Source of the DNA: Argentina anserina | Lineage: Eukaryota > Streptophyta > Magnoliopsida > Rosales > Rosaceae | DNA: 64,000 bases | Direction of reading: 5' to 3' | Assembly (NCBI RefSeq): GCF_933775445.1 | Contig: NC_065877.1 | Span: 12,648,001-12,712,000 of the forward strand | Shown: positions 22,405 to 34,465 of the stretch, in pieces | Layout: each line of letters begins with the position of its first letter | Position numbering within the stretch: the first letter of the stretch is position 1 | Translations under genes and position numbers: made by a program | The notes under the pieces: model-generated | Databases searched by the model: none | Seen by the model: only the letters and a program-made list of their open reading frames with translations | What the model was told of the DNA's origin: nothing

Positions 22405-22965
22405 ATACAGTCTAACCTCGATAAATGATAAATAAATATTTGATAAATTAATAACCTCGGTTAAATAATAATGTTTTCCGGTTCTGACTTAGGACCAGTG
22501 TATATAACTAGGAACGTCACTAAATACATAAGATAATTTTTTTTAATCTCTTTAGGTCTCATTGAATATATAAAGTAATAATTAATTTAATAAAATTAAA
22601 AAAAAATTAGTTAAAATGATTAACAATTGATCAAATATATAAAAATAGTGCATAAAATTCATAATACAAAATTAAGGAAAGTAATTATTTAAACTTATCA
22701 TTTTAAAGTTACTTTTAAGCATGAAATTATACCAAATTTAGAAAACAATAAATATAGAATCCTAACTAAAAATAGACAATAGTAGTGAGACTAAACTCTC
22801 TATAAAATAACAGTAAAATTCTCTATAAAATAATAAGTTATTAATTTATCAATATATAAATAAATAAATCATTCATTTATCGATAATATAATAATCCAGC
22901 TAAAATAATAATTTCATATAGTCCCGACATTATTCATTTATAGATGTATTACTTTATGAAGAATT
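22405..22965. mobile_element. AT-rich MITE-like repeat
   Basis: The left side (CCTCGATAAATGATAAATAAAT, ATAATAATGTTTTCCGGTTC) and the reverse complement of the right side (ATTATCGATAAATGAATGATTTATTTA, with a GTCGGGAC phrase near the edge) are loosely inverted copies. The CTCTATAAAATAATAA phrases are typical of a widespread plant AT-rich element. Exact ends and target duplication could not be fixed. Confidence 0.4.
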
Positions 22966-23439
22966 GATATTACTAAATTGATCGCTTATTCAAGGAAAAT
23001 TAAGCTTTAGGGGGGTGTTTACAAAAGAATCACAACACTTGCTAGTTTCTACGTACTAAACATATGAATGATGCGTATCCAACAACTATACGTATATACA
23101 TCTCTCAACTCAGGAATAAATTGTAATCCAACAAGATACGACTATATTGCATAAAATAGTGAAAATTATGAAACCAAGAAATATAAAATGGATTTACCTG
23201 TCTATTTCAATTTTGTATAGGATTGTATATATGTTACGCAACAGTAAGACATAGTCAGTCAATTAATAAGATTCTAGAATTAATGTCACTGTCATAAACA
23301 ACGTTTGTACTTTGTAGATCCCACCTTCGTACTTAACGCGATCTAACTCTATTAGTGAACGTAAACTCTTACTTTGTATCTTGATCATAACTCATGCAGC
23401 AAGTGACCAGTAGTTAAGACAGTGTTGGCTTGAGCCTAA
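22966..23439. other. intergenic
   Basis: AT-rich and unannotated. Nothing recognised. Confidence 0.3.
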
Positions 23440-23970
23440 GGGTCATCATTTGGCCCGTGGATAGCCCAGCTCAAGGCCCGGTCAAAATCCGGTCTTATGG
23501 GTATAAGGTTGGGTAGAAGCCGAAAGTTCAAACTTTCGGCCCGACCCAAGGTTCAGCATGTTGGAGTCCATAAGGCTAAAGTCTGGCCAGGTCCTAAAAA
23601 GTCTGATCAAAAGCCCACTCAAAGCCTATTTATTTTTAGAATTAATAATTTTATATGTATCTGTTTATTGTATATGTTAATTAGTTAAATTATTTAGTTA
23701 TATTTCTTATTTTTTGTATTATATTTAGTTAAATAGTTACCATATCCTATTTTTTTCTTTATTTTTTATAAAAAAATATATATTATACATAAATATAATG
23801 AGCCCAGTCCGATCTATTCAAAAATCTCAGCCCGGAAAAACCCGTAAAACCTAGATCGTGGGCCTCAATTTTATTAATAAACCCAATCCGACTAGAAAAA
23901 TTGAAAAAATTATCAAAACTCGACCCGAAATCGGTAGTAGTGGGCCGATCCGGCCCATTGCCGACACTTA
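23440..23970. mobile_element. non-autonomous DNA transposon with 11-bp target duplication
   Basis: CTTGAGCCTAA is present at 23429-23439 and again at 23971-23981. The ends are loosely inverted (GGGTCATCATTTGGCCCG against AAGTGTCGGCAATGGGCCGG in reverse complement). Both flanks are rich in GGCCCG/CGGGCC motifs with an AT-rich centre and no coding capacity. The long duplication suggests a Mutator-like class, but the terminal repeats are weak. Confidence 0.6.
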
Positions 23971-23981
23971 CTTGAGCCTAA

Positions 23982-24879
23982 ATTACAGTCAAGTGAATGC
24001 TCAACATTTTGTTTTTGTTACAATTCTCTACAAAATTTTACTATCAACTTTGCTGTCTTTGCAGTTTTCATTTCGAAAAGACATTTCAATTTTTAAACAT
24101 TAAAACCTACAGCAAGGGTTTTAAAAAGTCTCATATTGTAACTGGGGACATGCAGATATTACAAAAGAATTCCAACACGTCTACAGATCTTAAAAAAAGT
24201 CTCGTTGAACGAAATTTTCATAAAACAAAGATTACAAAAAACTAAATGCTAGCTAGTTAGTCGGAAATGCAATTACAAGCTAGCAAGATTATCTCTCACT
24301 TCCAATATATTGAACCCTAGCTAGAAGCATGGAATTAAACATATATATAGCCGATTGTTGACTAGACGTACATAAGAGAATTCATTTGTTCCATCCTTTT
24401 AGATGGGAAATAAGCACGAATTGCACCAGTCAACATTGAGTAGTCATTACAGTACATTTATGTCCTCAAGGCTCGAGTTAGGGATCAATTGGTAGCCAGC
24501 AATGTCCCCAAAGATCATGGCTGAAGTGGATAGGGACTTTGGAAATGGTACATGACCTTCTCAAACCATTGAAAATATGTTTGCTTCATTTTAAGGGTAT
24601 ATTACTATTGACTAAATGATCGACCACTTTATGAGCTTAAATGACAATTTGGAAAGAACCATAATAGTTACATTCTGAAGGTGAGTTAAGAAATAGTCAA
24701 ATTTGACCCCCTGCGGAGCCCCACTCTAAGCCTCGATCAGTTAGACAATTCCCGCATATATCTACAGCTATGGATGAATCTCACTCATATTTTATAGTCA
24801 TCCGCAGGCAGATTGATGATCGTATTTGTTACAGGAGAAAAATCGGGGGTATCAAGCTTTTCGTAGCCTTGTATTTCAA
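23982..24879. other. intergenic
   Basis: No gene, RNA or clear repeat seen. Confidence 0.3.
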
Positions 24880-25262
24880 TGTGTCAGCTCAGTGAGACCT
24901 GCATACAACACAAGTTAAGTAAAAAACTAGCGGTGCGCCGGCCTTTGACTATTCAAAGCTTAAATTAGTATCCGGTACGGAATAAGTTCGAGAGTTAAGG
25001 AATTAGGAATACGCTACCTCTTTTAAGTGGTTTAGTCAGCCTATTTATAGGTGTATTAGGGAATGTGTATGACTCTTCCTTCGATGTGGGAATGTACGCC
25101 AGTACCTTGCGCCCCTTATTTAGGCGAGCCACCGTGGGTGACGTTAATGACGGTACCCGCGCTAGCAGAGAGGCTACTGGGTCAGCTTGTCTGCTTGCTA
25201 GGCCTTCTAGGTCTCCGGCCACTGGTCCGGCGGCCGGAGTAGGAGGAGATTAAGCTGTAGAT
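24880..25262 (-). mobile_element. probable LTR remnant
   Basis: On the minus strand this stretch has a GC-rich upstream part, a perfect CCTATAAATAGG promoter box at about 25038-25049, and then a leader ending near GTCTCACTGAGCTGACA. That is the layout of plant LTR promoters. No internal region, primer-binding site or target duplication was found, so it is a solo or partial LTR at best. Confidence 0.35.
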
Positions 25263-26160
25263 CAACTCATTAAGATGGCGGTGTTAACCGTATTAATTCA
25301 AATATTTTGTTTTGTTTCAAACAGAAATTAACCTTAATTAATTGTTACATGATAATCATTTGTAATATCGCCGACTCGTACTATTTTGTCCCCGGATACA
25401 ATAACATATAATGATGATTGTAACACCTCTCCTTTTACCCCACTAAAGCAATCGAAGGTCGAAATGAGTGATAAAGTTCAAAATAACAAGAGGAAGGACC
25501 ACAAATTGTTGGTAGGACTATTTAATGTTTTTGCTAAGAATTATCTGCATATAGCTAGCCCTTGCCTAGTTGTCTTAGTATATTTTTGAGTTTTTCTTGT
25601 GAACATTGCTATTTGTTTTGTAACTCTTTCTTTATAGATTAGTCAAAGAGCTAGTACTGCTACTCAAATTAATAATTAGCCGCACAATAATAATGTGATG
25701 ATAAATTAAGCAGCAAATGAATCAAATAGAAAGTGTTGTGAGTTAAAGAATATATATGCATGCTAAAGCAGTCCTCCAGATTTTGCTACTTCGTTGCTAT
25801 TAAGCGGTGATAACAACAAGTGTACGTACTTAAACTCGTCTTGCTTCCCCGGCCGTGTGCTAGGATTTGTCGAAAAATAAATAAGCAAATAGTGAATGTA
25901 TATATGATCTAGGAATTTAATTTGCAACACTAGATCAAGAGCTCAAAAAGCGTACAACTACCATATTCTATATCATTCTTTCTTACATCGATCATATAAA
26001 CTCATGAAGTTCCTTAAAATTGCTGCTAATTAATTAATATTGATATGTGAATGCTATTTTTACCATATCAGAGACATTATTCCTGAGTCGTTTCAGTGGG
26101 AAGCTGACTTGGCCAAACACCTTGTTTAAGGGTTTGCAGGACATGCAACGGCTTAAAACC
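25263..26160. other. intergenic
   Basis: AT-rich. No supportable feature. Confidence 0.3.
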
Positions 26161-26532
26161 TATGTAGCACCGCACTTCTAAGGTTGGAGTATGTCCGACA
26201 CTCCAAACTCTCTAATACTTTAACTGACACGTCATATTATCATTTTAGATAAAAAAACATAAAATCAAAACAAAATTAACCTAAGTTTTGTTTCAACCCC
26301 ATCATTTTCCCTTTCTTCTTTTCTTAAATTTATTTCTTTTGAAATGTTATGCAATGAAATGAACTTGAATTCTTTATGCATTATTTCACGTGTTATATAT
26401 TTATTTTATGCATTAATAAATATATTAAATTATATATAAATTACCGTGTGAACGCCGTGTCTGAATCTAAGTTTTTTTAATTTGTCGCGCAGTGTCGGTG
26501 TCACGGTATCGGTGGTGGCGGTGCTACATAGC
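26161..26532. mobile_element. small Mutator-like non-autonomous element
   Basis: The tips are inverted: CTATGTAGCACCG on the left and CGGTGCTACATAG on the right. The flanks GCTTAAAAC and GCTCAAAAC look like a 9-bp target duplication with one change, depending on where the tip is drawn. There is no coding capacity. The tip resembles that of the larger element at 32740-33692, so the two are probably one family. Confidence 0.6.
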
Positions 26533-29500
26533 TCAAAACTAATGTGAGATACACTTCGCTGAACTATTGTTTGATCGAATTCCAAACCCATGGGTTTCAA
26601 GTTCAAGTGTTTAGGGTATCCTGCTCTTTAGCTCTCGGGTTTTCAAGTGTTTCAAGTTCATGTAGTTTTTGGTTTTTGGCAGATAAAATACAACAAACCA
26701 ATTTAATAGATCATTGGAAGATAGAAACTCTTCTGTATTCGATCCAGAGCTAGACATGACTCGTTCTTGCAGCCTTGCAGGTAGGGATGGTGCTTCAATT
26801 ATATACATGACTCGTCCCTCTTTGCTATGAGTATCGTAACTAATTAAGTCCATCCACATGTTTCATTTTCCTTTTCCCCTGTTCTTTTGCTTTACTTTAT
26901 ACCTTTGGACCATGCATTTGTGTGGCCAGGTAGGTAAAGGTTTGGATTGAACCCATGATTTGAAAGATGAGACAAAGTTGATTGTCCCATTGTAATTGGT
27001 TACTGAAGCCCTACCTGGAATCCCGAGAAGCTTTGTGCTTTAGACACCAAGGTTTGCTTGTTTGGTTCTGGAATACACCGTAGTTAAGTTCAATGGTGAC
27101 AATGAGTACAGTGAGCAACGGCCCCAATTAACGTCTAGTGATCGAAATGAGAGGTTTTGGTTGGTAAGACAGGGCCGGGTAAGAAAACCTATCAATATAT
27201 TCTAGCTTTTAGGGTTAATTTCCAATACTTATGTCGATCTGTATATACTATATTCGTCAAGTAATACTGTAAGTTCATCAGTGTAGCTAGCTAGTTCAAT
27301 CGAGGTCAGTTTAGTTATGCTAGCTTGTAATCTACTATACTTTTCAGTCAATTTCGATTCAGTTTCTTTGTAACGAAAATTAACAGCGTAAGTGATGATA
27401 CCTGCAGACAAGCAGATAAGGGTCATAGTGTATATATCCTGCATTCCTGCTATACGTACGTATAGTTCAGATAATCGTACGTAGTCTCTTCTCTCCTCAA
27501 TTATTCAAGATCGACGTCGATCTCTCAGTCTAAGGCCAAGTAGTAATAAACTAAGTAGTCGAATAAAGCATATACACAGGGGAGTGAGGGGACTCTACCT
27601 CTTTGGGAAAAAGCCAAATGACCCAAGAAAGCTAGTCGCTGGAAACACTTAATAACTATCAGTGATGAGCAAAGGTGTACGTTCTCGATCGATCACTTTT
27701 GCTCTCACAGACTCACAGCACTACACTCTTGTTCAGTTGTTCATGTTTCATCTGGAAAGGTTTCTCTCCACCAGAGTCCCAACAGTCTTAGGGTTTATGG
27801 GTTGTGACGTGTCCATTATGTACGTACCTGTGTACAGCACCACCAGAATGGTGCCTGCTGGCGCACCCAGTACCATCCAAGTGGAAATCAATCCCAAAAG
27901 GTGGACTGAGATTTTTATGTGTTTTTGTTTTTGTTTTTGTTTTTTGGTCTGAGAGATTTTTATGTGTTTGTGCATGTTAGATTTTGCAACCCACCTCATC
28001 AGAAAGCCAAAGCCTTTTCAATTCTGAGCTTTGGAGCTTTTCTTTAAAGTTCAAACCCTAACGATCGAGCATTTCCTGCGTTTCAAAGATGGAACTTTTT
28101 CTTCTTTTTTCTACAAAAGATTGCTTCCTCATTGACATCCATAGTGTGACTCACGTAAAAACTTATCGATCTTTTATATACTTGTTTTTACACGCGTGGG
28201 ATCCGAGGGCTTATAATAACTTTAAAGCTATTCGATAATAGAGGAGATCGAGCTGGTAAAGCTAGATTAATCATCTTGTTATAAAGGGTAGCGTGATTTG
28301 CTCTTCATAATCTCTAGCTCTGTGGTGAACCAGCTTCATAGTACAATTATGATTTCATTGCACTTAAGTTCACTGTAAAAATATGGCCACATATATACTC
28401 CGAACCTTCATTATAGTACAGTACTTAGTTCAAATACCCTACCAATCAATTATCTTGGAGCTAGATATATACGAATTTGAAAAGGAAGCAATGTGATATA
28501 GGTTTAACTGATGCAGGCGTAATACAAAAATTACACAAAGTTTTACTTAACTGGCCGGAGGGTTTGGAAAAGTTATTGGTCGATTACTAGTTAGAGCCAA
28601 GCCGCACCTAAAAGATCAAAGGAGATAAAGAAGTAACATTTGTATGGATATAGATTTATATATAGACAGAAAAAATGCATGCTTCCTCACTTTTTAGCTA
28701 AAACCAATTTCTGAAAAGTATTATAGGGTGAACGAATGGGATTGCCACTAAGCAAGTGGATTAACGCTTCTTAATCTTTGTCCTTCCCAAGTAGTGGTGA
28801 TTACATATTCTGCATGATGGTTAATTAAAGGTTGAAAATCCTCTAAGAATCTTCTCGAACGCCTTTTAAATTATTAGACCTTAATTTGATGTTCCTTTTT
28901 TGTGATGGTGGACCAACTTCCTAATACAAGTATTGTTGAAAAAAAAAAACTTATTAATCACAAGTGGGAAGAGTTCCTGATTTTTGTATTTGACTACAAT
29001 AATCTTGATGTTATTGTTAATTATTTTTATTACATGATCAGCCGTATGCTTAACAGGCCTCAAATTAGTAATTATATCAGCAAAGAACATTATTTTCCTT
29101 ACATGTTTTGCCTTTTTTTTTTCTCTTCTTGTTGCCAGCTCCTTATAAAGAGCCGTACTATTGATAAAGGATTAGAATGAGGTTCTGAAATTAGACTAAT
29201 TGAGTTAAAATATATGCGTGTAACCTTTACATGCATATGGGTGAAAACGTAAAATATAGAGCTAGTCTAGAGACTAAGTAAGTTAAAATATGTCGTCTTT
29301 GTTTTAAAAAAAAACAGAGTTAAAATATATGCATATGATTTACCCATATGGGTGCCAATATTGATTAATAATATCAAAATTAAATAGAGTAAAGAACTTT
29401 CGGGCCTTCGGGGATCGATCTATTCACTTCATATTGGTATAAAGGGGTGAAAACGTACAGTAATGAGTTCATCATGTTTGATTCAGTGCTTGATACACTG

Positions 29501-29817
29501 TAGTTTTATGTTCATTAAAAAATTTAGTTGGCAAATCAAGGAGGGGTCTTAATTTGCTTTGTCGATACATGGGCCGGGTCGTCCTAGCTCCGCCCAATCT
29601 TCTCTGTTCGATCATCAGATGTCCCTCAGAAATGAAAAGGGCAGGTGCTATGGGCTTGTTGTTATTTGTTAATGAATGGGTTTAGGAGTCTCATACCCCT
29701 ATCATCTGGAGAATGAAACTGGAAATCTATATGGACCCAAGGATCTAATCAGTTCCGACCCAACTACTTCGAAAGATTATTTAGAGAGAAATCCATGATA
29801 ACTATGCAGACATAAAT
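26533..29817. other. long intergenic region
   Basis: 3.3 kb of AT-rich DNA with no recognised gene. Short simple repeats occur (for example TTTTTG units near 27920-27945). One small minus-strand frame is listed separately. Confidence 0.3.
27229..27444 (-). CDS. hypothetical 71-residue peptide, doubtful
   Basis: An ATG-started frame with a hydrophobic segment (about residues 6-22, LICLSAGIITYAV) followed by a charged, coiled-coil-like stretch (KETESKLTEKYSRLQASI). The composition is more protein-like than its neighbours. I recognise no family, see no supporting promoter and no second exon, and chance is a fair explanation. Confidence 0.15.
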   Translation of the reverse strand: MQDIYTMTLICLSAGIITYAVNFRYKETESKLTEKYSRLQASITKLTSIELASYTDELTVLLDEYSIYRST

Positions 29818-30822
29818 GCCGATTTGCACCCTAAATTTGGTTGAAATTGTTAATTTGCACCCCAAACTTGCATTTGAGTCAATTTACCTCCTAAACTTGA
29901 TAAAAATTGCCGATTTATACCCCGAACTTGTATTTGAGTCAATTTACCTCCTAAACTTGGTAAAAATTGCCGATTTGCACCCCATCCGTTAAATTTAACT
30001 GTTTCTATCCAATTTTGCGTCACATGTCATGCACATGAGGAGTAATGTTGTCATTATATATTTATTCATATTGAATAATGAAATAAATTAATAAAATTAC
30101 TTAAGAGGAACACTTGCTACAATGTTTGTTTTTGCGAAACATGTTATAGATTTATATATTTATTATTTTATGTGATATGGTATGTTAAAAGATATTAGAA
30201 AAAATATAAATAAATACATTGAAAATTAAAAATAAATGTGTGTTCCGAGAGAATTACTATTCTACCATTGTGTGTGTCTTAGTTTTATTAGGTTTCCTGT
30301 TAGAGATAGATTCGCATCTCTGTAATAGATTAGGACTTCGAATCCTACGGGATTGTGGTTATGTAATGCCTATATATTGGCCTCATTATCAATCAATAAA
30401 CGGTTACGTTATGTTCTATTACGTCGTTATTATTCTCGTTTTGTTCATCCTCCAATAATGTGTACATATAAAAATTTATTTATACACAACACACTATATT
30501 TGAATGAGTGGGTATATTGAATATATAATTCAAAGTAGGGTTAAGTAGGTAGAAAAAAGATGTAAATAAATAATTTAATTAACAAAATAATCCTCATTTT
30601 AAAGAATATTTTTATTTATTTTTAAGAAAAATATAAATAGAAAATGACAATATTACCCCTCATGTGCATGACATGTGACGCAAAATTGAATATAAACAGT
30701 TAAATTTAACGGATGTGGTGCAAATCGGCAATTTTTACCAAATTTAGGAGATAAATTGACTCAAATGTAAGTTCGGGGTGCAAATTGACAATTTCAGCTA
30801 AATTTAGGGTGCAAATGCCTAA
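29818..30822. mobile_element. long-TIR foldback DNA transposon
   Basis: The left arm (29818 to about 30040) and right arm (about 30650-30822, inverted) match over 170 bp or more. Shared phrases include TTTGCACCCTAAATTT, TTTGAGTCAATTTA, CCGTTAAATTTAACTGTT and CAAAATTGCGTCACATGTCATGCACATGAGG-type sequence in near-identical form. The left arm carries an extra internal tandem copy of about 65 bp. The centre is AT-rich without a transposase. Long arms suit a Mutator-like or foldback element. Only a poor 9-bp flanking match was seen. Confidence 0.7.
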
Positions 30823-31207
30823 ATATGCATGTAACTTCATTACAAATTCGTGTTATATTTTCTTTCCACAAAAGTATCTGAGAGAAGAAACAGATCTATA
30901 GGAAAAGCATATCACTTTTTTTTTGTGACATTTCATATACTGCTTGAAATGTAGGTATACAATAATACAACTTTAACAAAAGCTCTTGAGGGCCTACCGA
31001 AGGGAACTATGTGAGACTCCGTAAAGCAAACCCTAATCTTGAAAAACTTCTAAGTCAAAAACCATAGAATGCAATCCAAAAAACAACAACTATGACATAT
31101 TAGGTAAGACTTAATTAACTTATTCAGATACTTAATTTACTTATTCAAATACATAAAACTTCTAGAGCCACCATACGCAAAAAAAGAGCCTCTTTGGTAG
31201 GATAAAT
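30823..31207. other. intergenic
   Basis: Nothing recognised. Confidence 0.3.
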
Positions 31208-31736
31208 TCAGTGGCGGATCCAGGAATTGGAGTCTGAGGGACTTGAGTTTGTTAATAAAATAAATAAAATATTATAATGAAAAATCTCGACGGTGTGAAA
31301 TTTTTTTATTGATTAGAATAAAAAGATACACTTACATAATGAATCTTACTCTTCAAATTCAATACAAAAACAATAGTCTTTCTGAATCTTATCCTTAAAT
31401 AGATATTGCCAAATGAGACAACGGTAAATCAGGATCCTACTCAAGAGCATTAACATTATTTGTTGGCTCGGGAATGGAAGATCTGGCTTAGATCATTAAT
31501 ATGTGGAGTGCATACAGATTGCTCAAAAATGGGGTTTGAACTTGAGGACTCATTTTTTTCTAAACCATGAAGTAATAAATTTTGATCTCTTTGCTAGAGG
31601 CTTAGACATTATAATTTAACCCATATAGATCAAAACATAGATATTCAAATTTGAATCCTAATTATCCAATTATTGAAACGCACTAAGTCACTAACAAATA
31701 ACAAATCAACCAATATATCTTAAATGTATGTATACA

Positions 31737-31777
<41 letters not shown>

Positions 31778-32450
31778 ACTACATATTACTGTCTTTCGTA
31801 ATGTAAAGTTGAATACAAGAATAGATTGTCTTACCTTGGAATTAAAAAAAGACAACCAAAGAAGAACAAAACACCAGCAGACCGATTTTAAGTCCTCAGC
31901 AGCACTCAACATACTACAAAGTTGTAAACTTGTAATGGACTAACTAATGGATCCACATCTGCCATTGAATGATATCTACAAATCACTCTATCTAGATTAG
32001 GTCTTCCTAAATGTAGACTACCAGATTTCCCCCAAATTTTAAGTTGTTAACCCTAAAATTTGAATTGATTGAATTGATTGGATTGAATTACTTACATTGG
32101 ATTTAAGTAGGATGACTGAGAGAATGAAGAGCTTGCAGAGACTCGATTGCCAATTTTTTTGAGAGCTAGGGCAATTGAATTAATTAGAATAGAGGTGTTG
32201 GACTCACAGGGATGGTAGGGAGTGTCGAACAAATACAACCCCTTTATTTTCTTTGTTTTTTTTTGCTTGAGAAAAGAAGTGCCGATTGATTAATTAAGAG
32301 AACCCAGATGTGGGCTAGATTGTGCCTCTCTCGGGTGGACTTGAGTAGTTTTAAGGGTAGACCTAACTTCATAGGTATATATAATAGTACTACAATTTTT
32401 TTCTCCAAGATTTTAGGGGGGACTTGAGTCCTCTCCAGCTCTATACTAGA
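31208..32450. mobile_element. possible degraded DNA transposon
   Basis: The left edge reads AGTGGCGGATCCAGGAAT, a sequence that begins many plant transposons. The right edge (GGGGGGACTTGAGTCCTCTC followed by CAGCTCTATACTAG) reads as its worn reverse complement, matching the left GAGGGACTTGAG phrase. The interior has no transposase. The ends are approximate and no target duplication was found. Confidence 0.35.
31744..31772. repeat. (TA)n microsatellite
   Basis: An uninterrupted TA run of about 14 units. Confidence 0.9.
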
Positions 32451-32739
32451 TCTGTGCATGGATACATTAGAAGAGCCTCTATGGGGATATATACGCCACC
32501 TTGACTAAATTGTGAATATTGTGGAGAATTTGAAGCTTTGCCTTAGTGTTCTTGTTGATCCAAATTCGATCGAGATGCTTCACCACCCCCAAGGTAGATC
32601 GAGCAAGTTCCACTACCTCATTAGTGAAAAGCAATGGAGAGAGGCCAAAAATCTCGACGAAATCAGGTAAAGATCGGAACTTGAGCTGCATCGATCACAA
32701 ATAGGGACCAGATATATAGATTCACGCGTGGCTCGCCAC

Positions 32740-33692
32740 CTAGGTTGCACGTACACGCCATTTTAGTGGCGTATCGTGTGTCCGACACAGACACGCACAC
32801 AGACACACCCAAATACGCGCCGGACACGCATGTCCAATTTGGACACGGCTCGGACACGCGAGTGTCCAAATCGGACACGCGGACACGCACCAACTCATAA
32901 TAAAAGTGAAAGTGCTTATGGTGAGAATCAAACCTTGGTCATCCGAGGCACTCAACAACTCCTCAACCATTCCAACAAATTCAGTTTTTGTTATATTTAT
33001 GCACACTTTAATATATATAAGGAGAGAAACTCGTGATAAAAATAAGAATGCTTATTGTCACGGACCTAGCCATTCGGCTGCCACACTTGGTCCATGCGGC
33101 GCTCCATCCCTATGGAGCCAGCCTTATCCAACGGGGCAATACACTGGTTTCGCCCTGCCTTGGGCTCATCAGGGGATCGGCTCCAGACCCCTACCTTTGT
33201 GTAGGGCGGCCAACTCACCTCTTTGACGTTAAGTCCTCGACTAGCAACAAGCTCTTTGAATTTAACCAGATCGGCATGCTTGAACCCCTCGGAAGGAGCA
33301 GCCATATATCTCCCACACATTGAATCTTGGAGGAAATCCCATATATCCTTGAAGTTCTTTCAACCAGCAGCCCACGATTGACACTCCCAAAATAGGGACG
33401 TGACATTATGGTGGGATTCGAACCTTGGTTATCCAAGGTACTTATCAAGTCCTTAGCCATTCTAACAAGTTTTGTTTTCATCATTTTAATGCACACTTTA
33501 ACATATATATACATCTAAAATTTTATATACTTTCAAATTTATAATTTTTTTAAAATAAATATATATATATTATAAATAATATTTAATCAACGTGTCCACC
33601 ACGTGTCCGTGTCCAAAAAAATTTCTATATGCCGTGTCTACGTATCGAATCGTGTCCAATACAGACACTCGTGTCCGTATCCGTGCTACTTA
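32740..33692. mobile_element. Mutator-like non-autonomous element with 9-bp TSD, carrying a nested solo LTR
   Basis: GCTCGCCAC occurs at 32731-32739 and 33693-33701, a clean 9-bp target duplication. The tips are imperfect inverted repeats (CTAGGTTGCACGTACACG against CTAAGTAGCACGGATACG in reverse complement). Both sub-terminal regions are rich in GTGTCCGA/CGGACAC motifs. No transposase is present. A direct repeat of about 60 bp (near 32918 and 33408, both containing ACCTTGGT-ATCC-AGG) flanks the nested LTR at 33056-33405. Tip similarity links it to the element at 26161-26532. Confidence 0.75.
33056..33405 (-). mobile_element. solo LTR of a TRIM-like family
   Basis: 350 bp, nearly identical to the two LTRs at 36182-36532 and 36835-37185. 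The bounds TGTCACGGACC and GGACGTGACA match those LTRs exactly. It is flanked by TTAT on both sides, a 4-bp target duplication like the one at the full element. With no internal region it is a solo LTR, nested in the Mutator-like element. Confidence 0.85.
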
Positions 33693-33701
33693 GCTCGCCA
33701 C

Positions 33702-34465
33702 TCATGATTTACTTACTCTCCTCTACCTCTACCTTTGTGGCTTCGTGAACCGCATAATAAATTCATCCCCAATAACGTGCATTTGGAACCAGTTTTTCAA
33801 ATCCCATCTAAATTGAAGCTAGCTAGAGTGCCCAAGAGGCCAAGCCTGCCATAGGTTCGGGCTTTCTACGCTTGATCAAGAGACGTTGTCCCATGACTCC
33901 CATCGAAAAATAATGCGGCGAGATAGCCATCACCCCTGCAACCATCATGGATGGCCAATTTTGATAATTATGTTACGAACTCAAAACAACGCCGAACTTT
34001 ATAAGACTGATCAGAGTTCATTGACTGCTGAAGACAAGGTCTGGCCTATATTCTGACCAGCGTTGTTCGTATGGAACGAGTTCCTTTTCTTTAAAATGGT
34101 CTACCTCCCACTACGATTGTTTGGTAGTAGGCTGAAATAGAGTGTCAACTTGACTGGCTCAGTGTTTATTTTTTATATTGGCCGTTGAAGCCTATGTTAG
34201 GGTTTTAATAACTTCACTGCTTCGGTTTATGGCGAGTTTGGTCCCGAAGTGTGTTTTATAATCAATTTTAGCTGTGTTGTGAGAATAATCAAGTACAACT
34301 GAACTGTGAAAATAATTAGTTGTGAGTACAAAACTGTTTAGTAAATTTTAGTATAAAACTGCAGTGAGTTTAGATATTAACTAAAAACGACACGATGTTG
34401 TAAAATTATTTTATGTGAAAACAAGATGTAACATTTGCGTTTTAATTTTTGGTTAATAAAATCCA
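33702..34465. other. intergenic
   Basis: No supportable feature. Confidence 0.3.

Noticed and set aside
33408..33450. GGGATTCGAACC phrase resembling an inverted tRNA B box
   Set aside because: No A box, cloverleaf or CCA-side stem could be found, and the phrase is part of a repeated block in the Mutator-like element.
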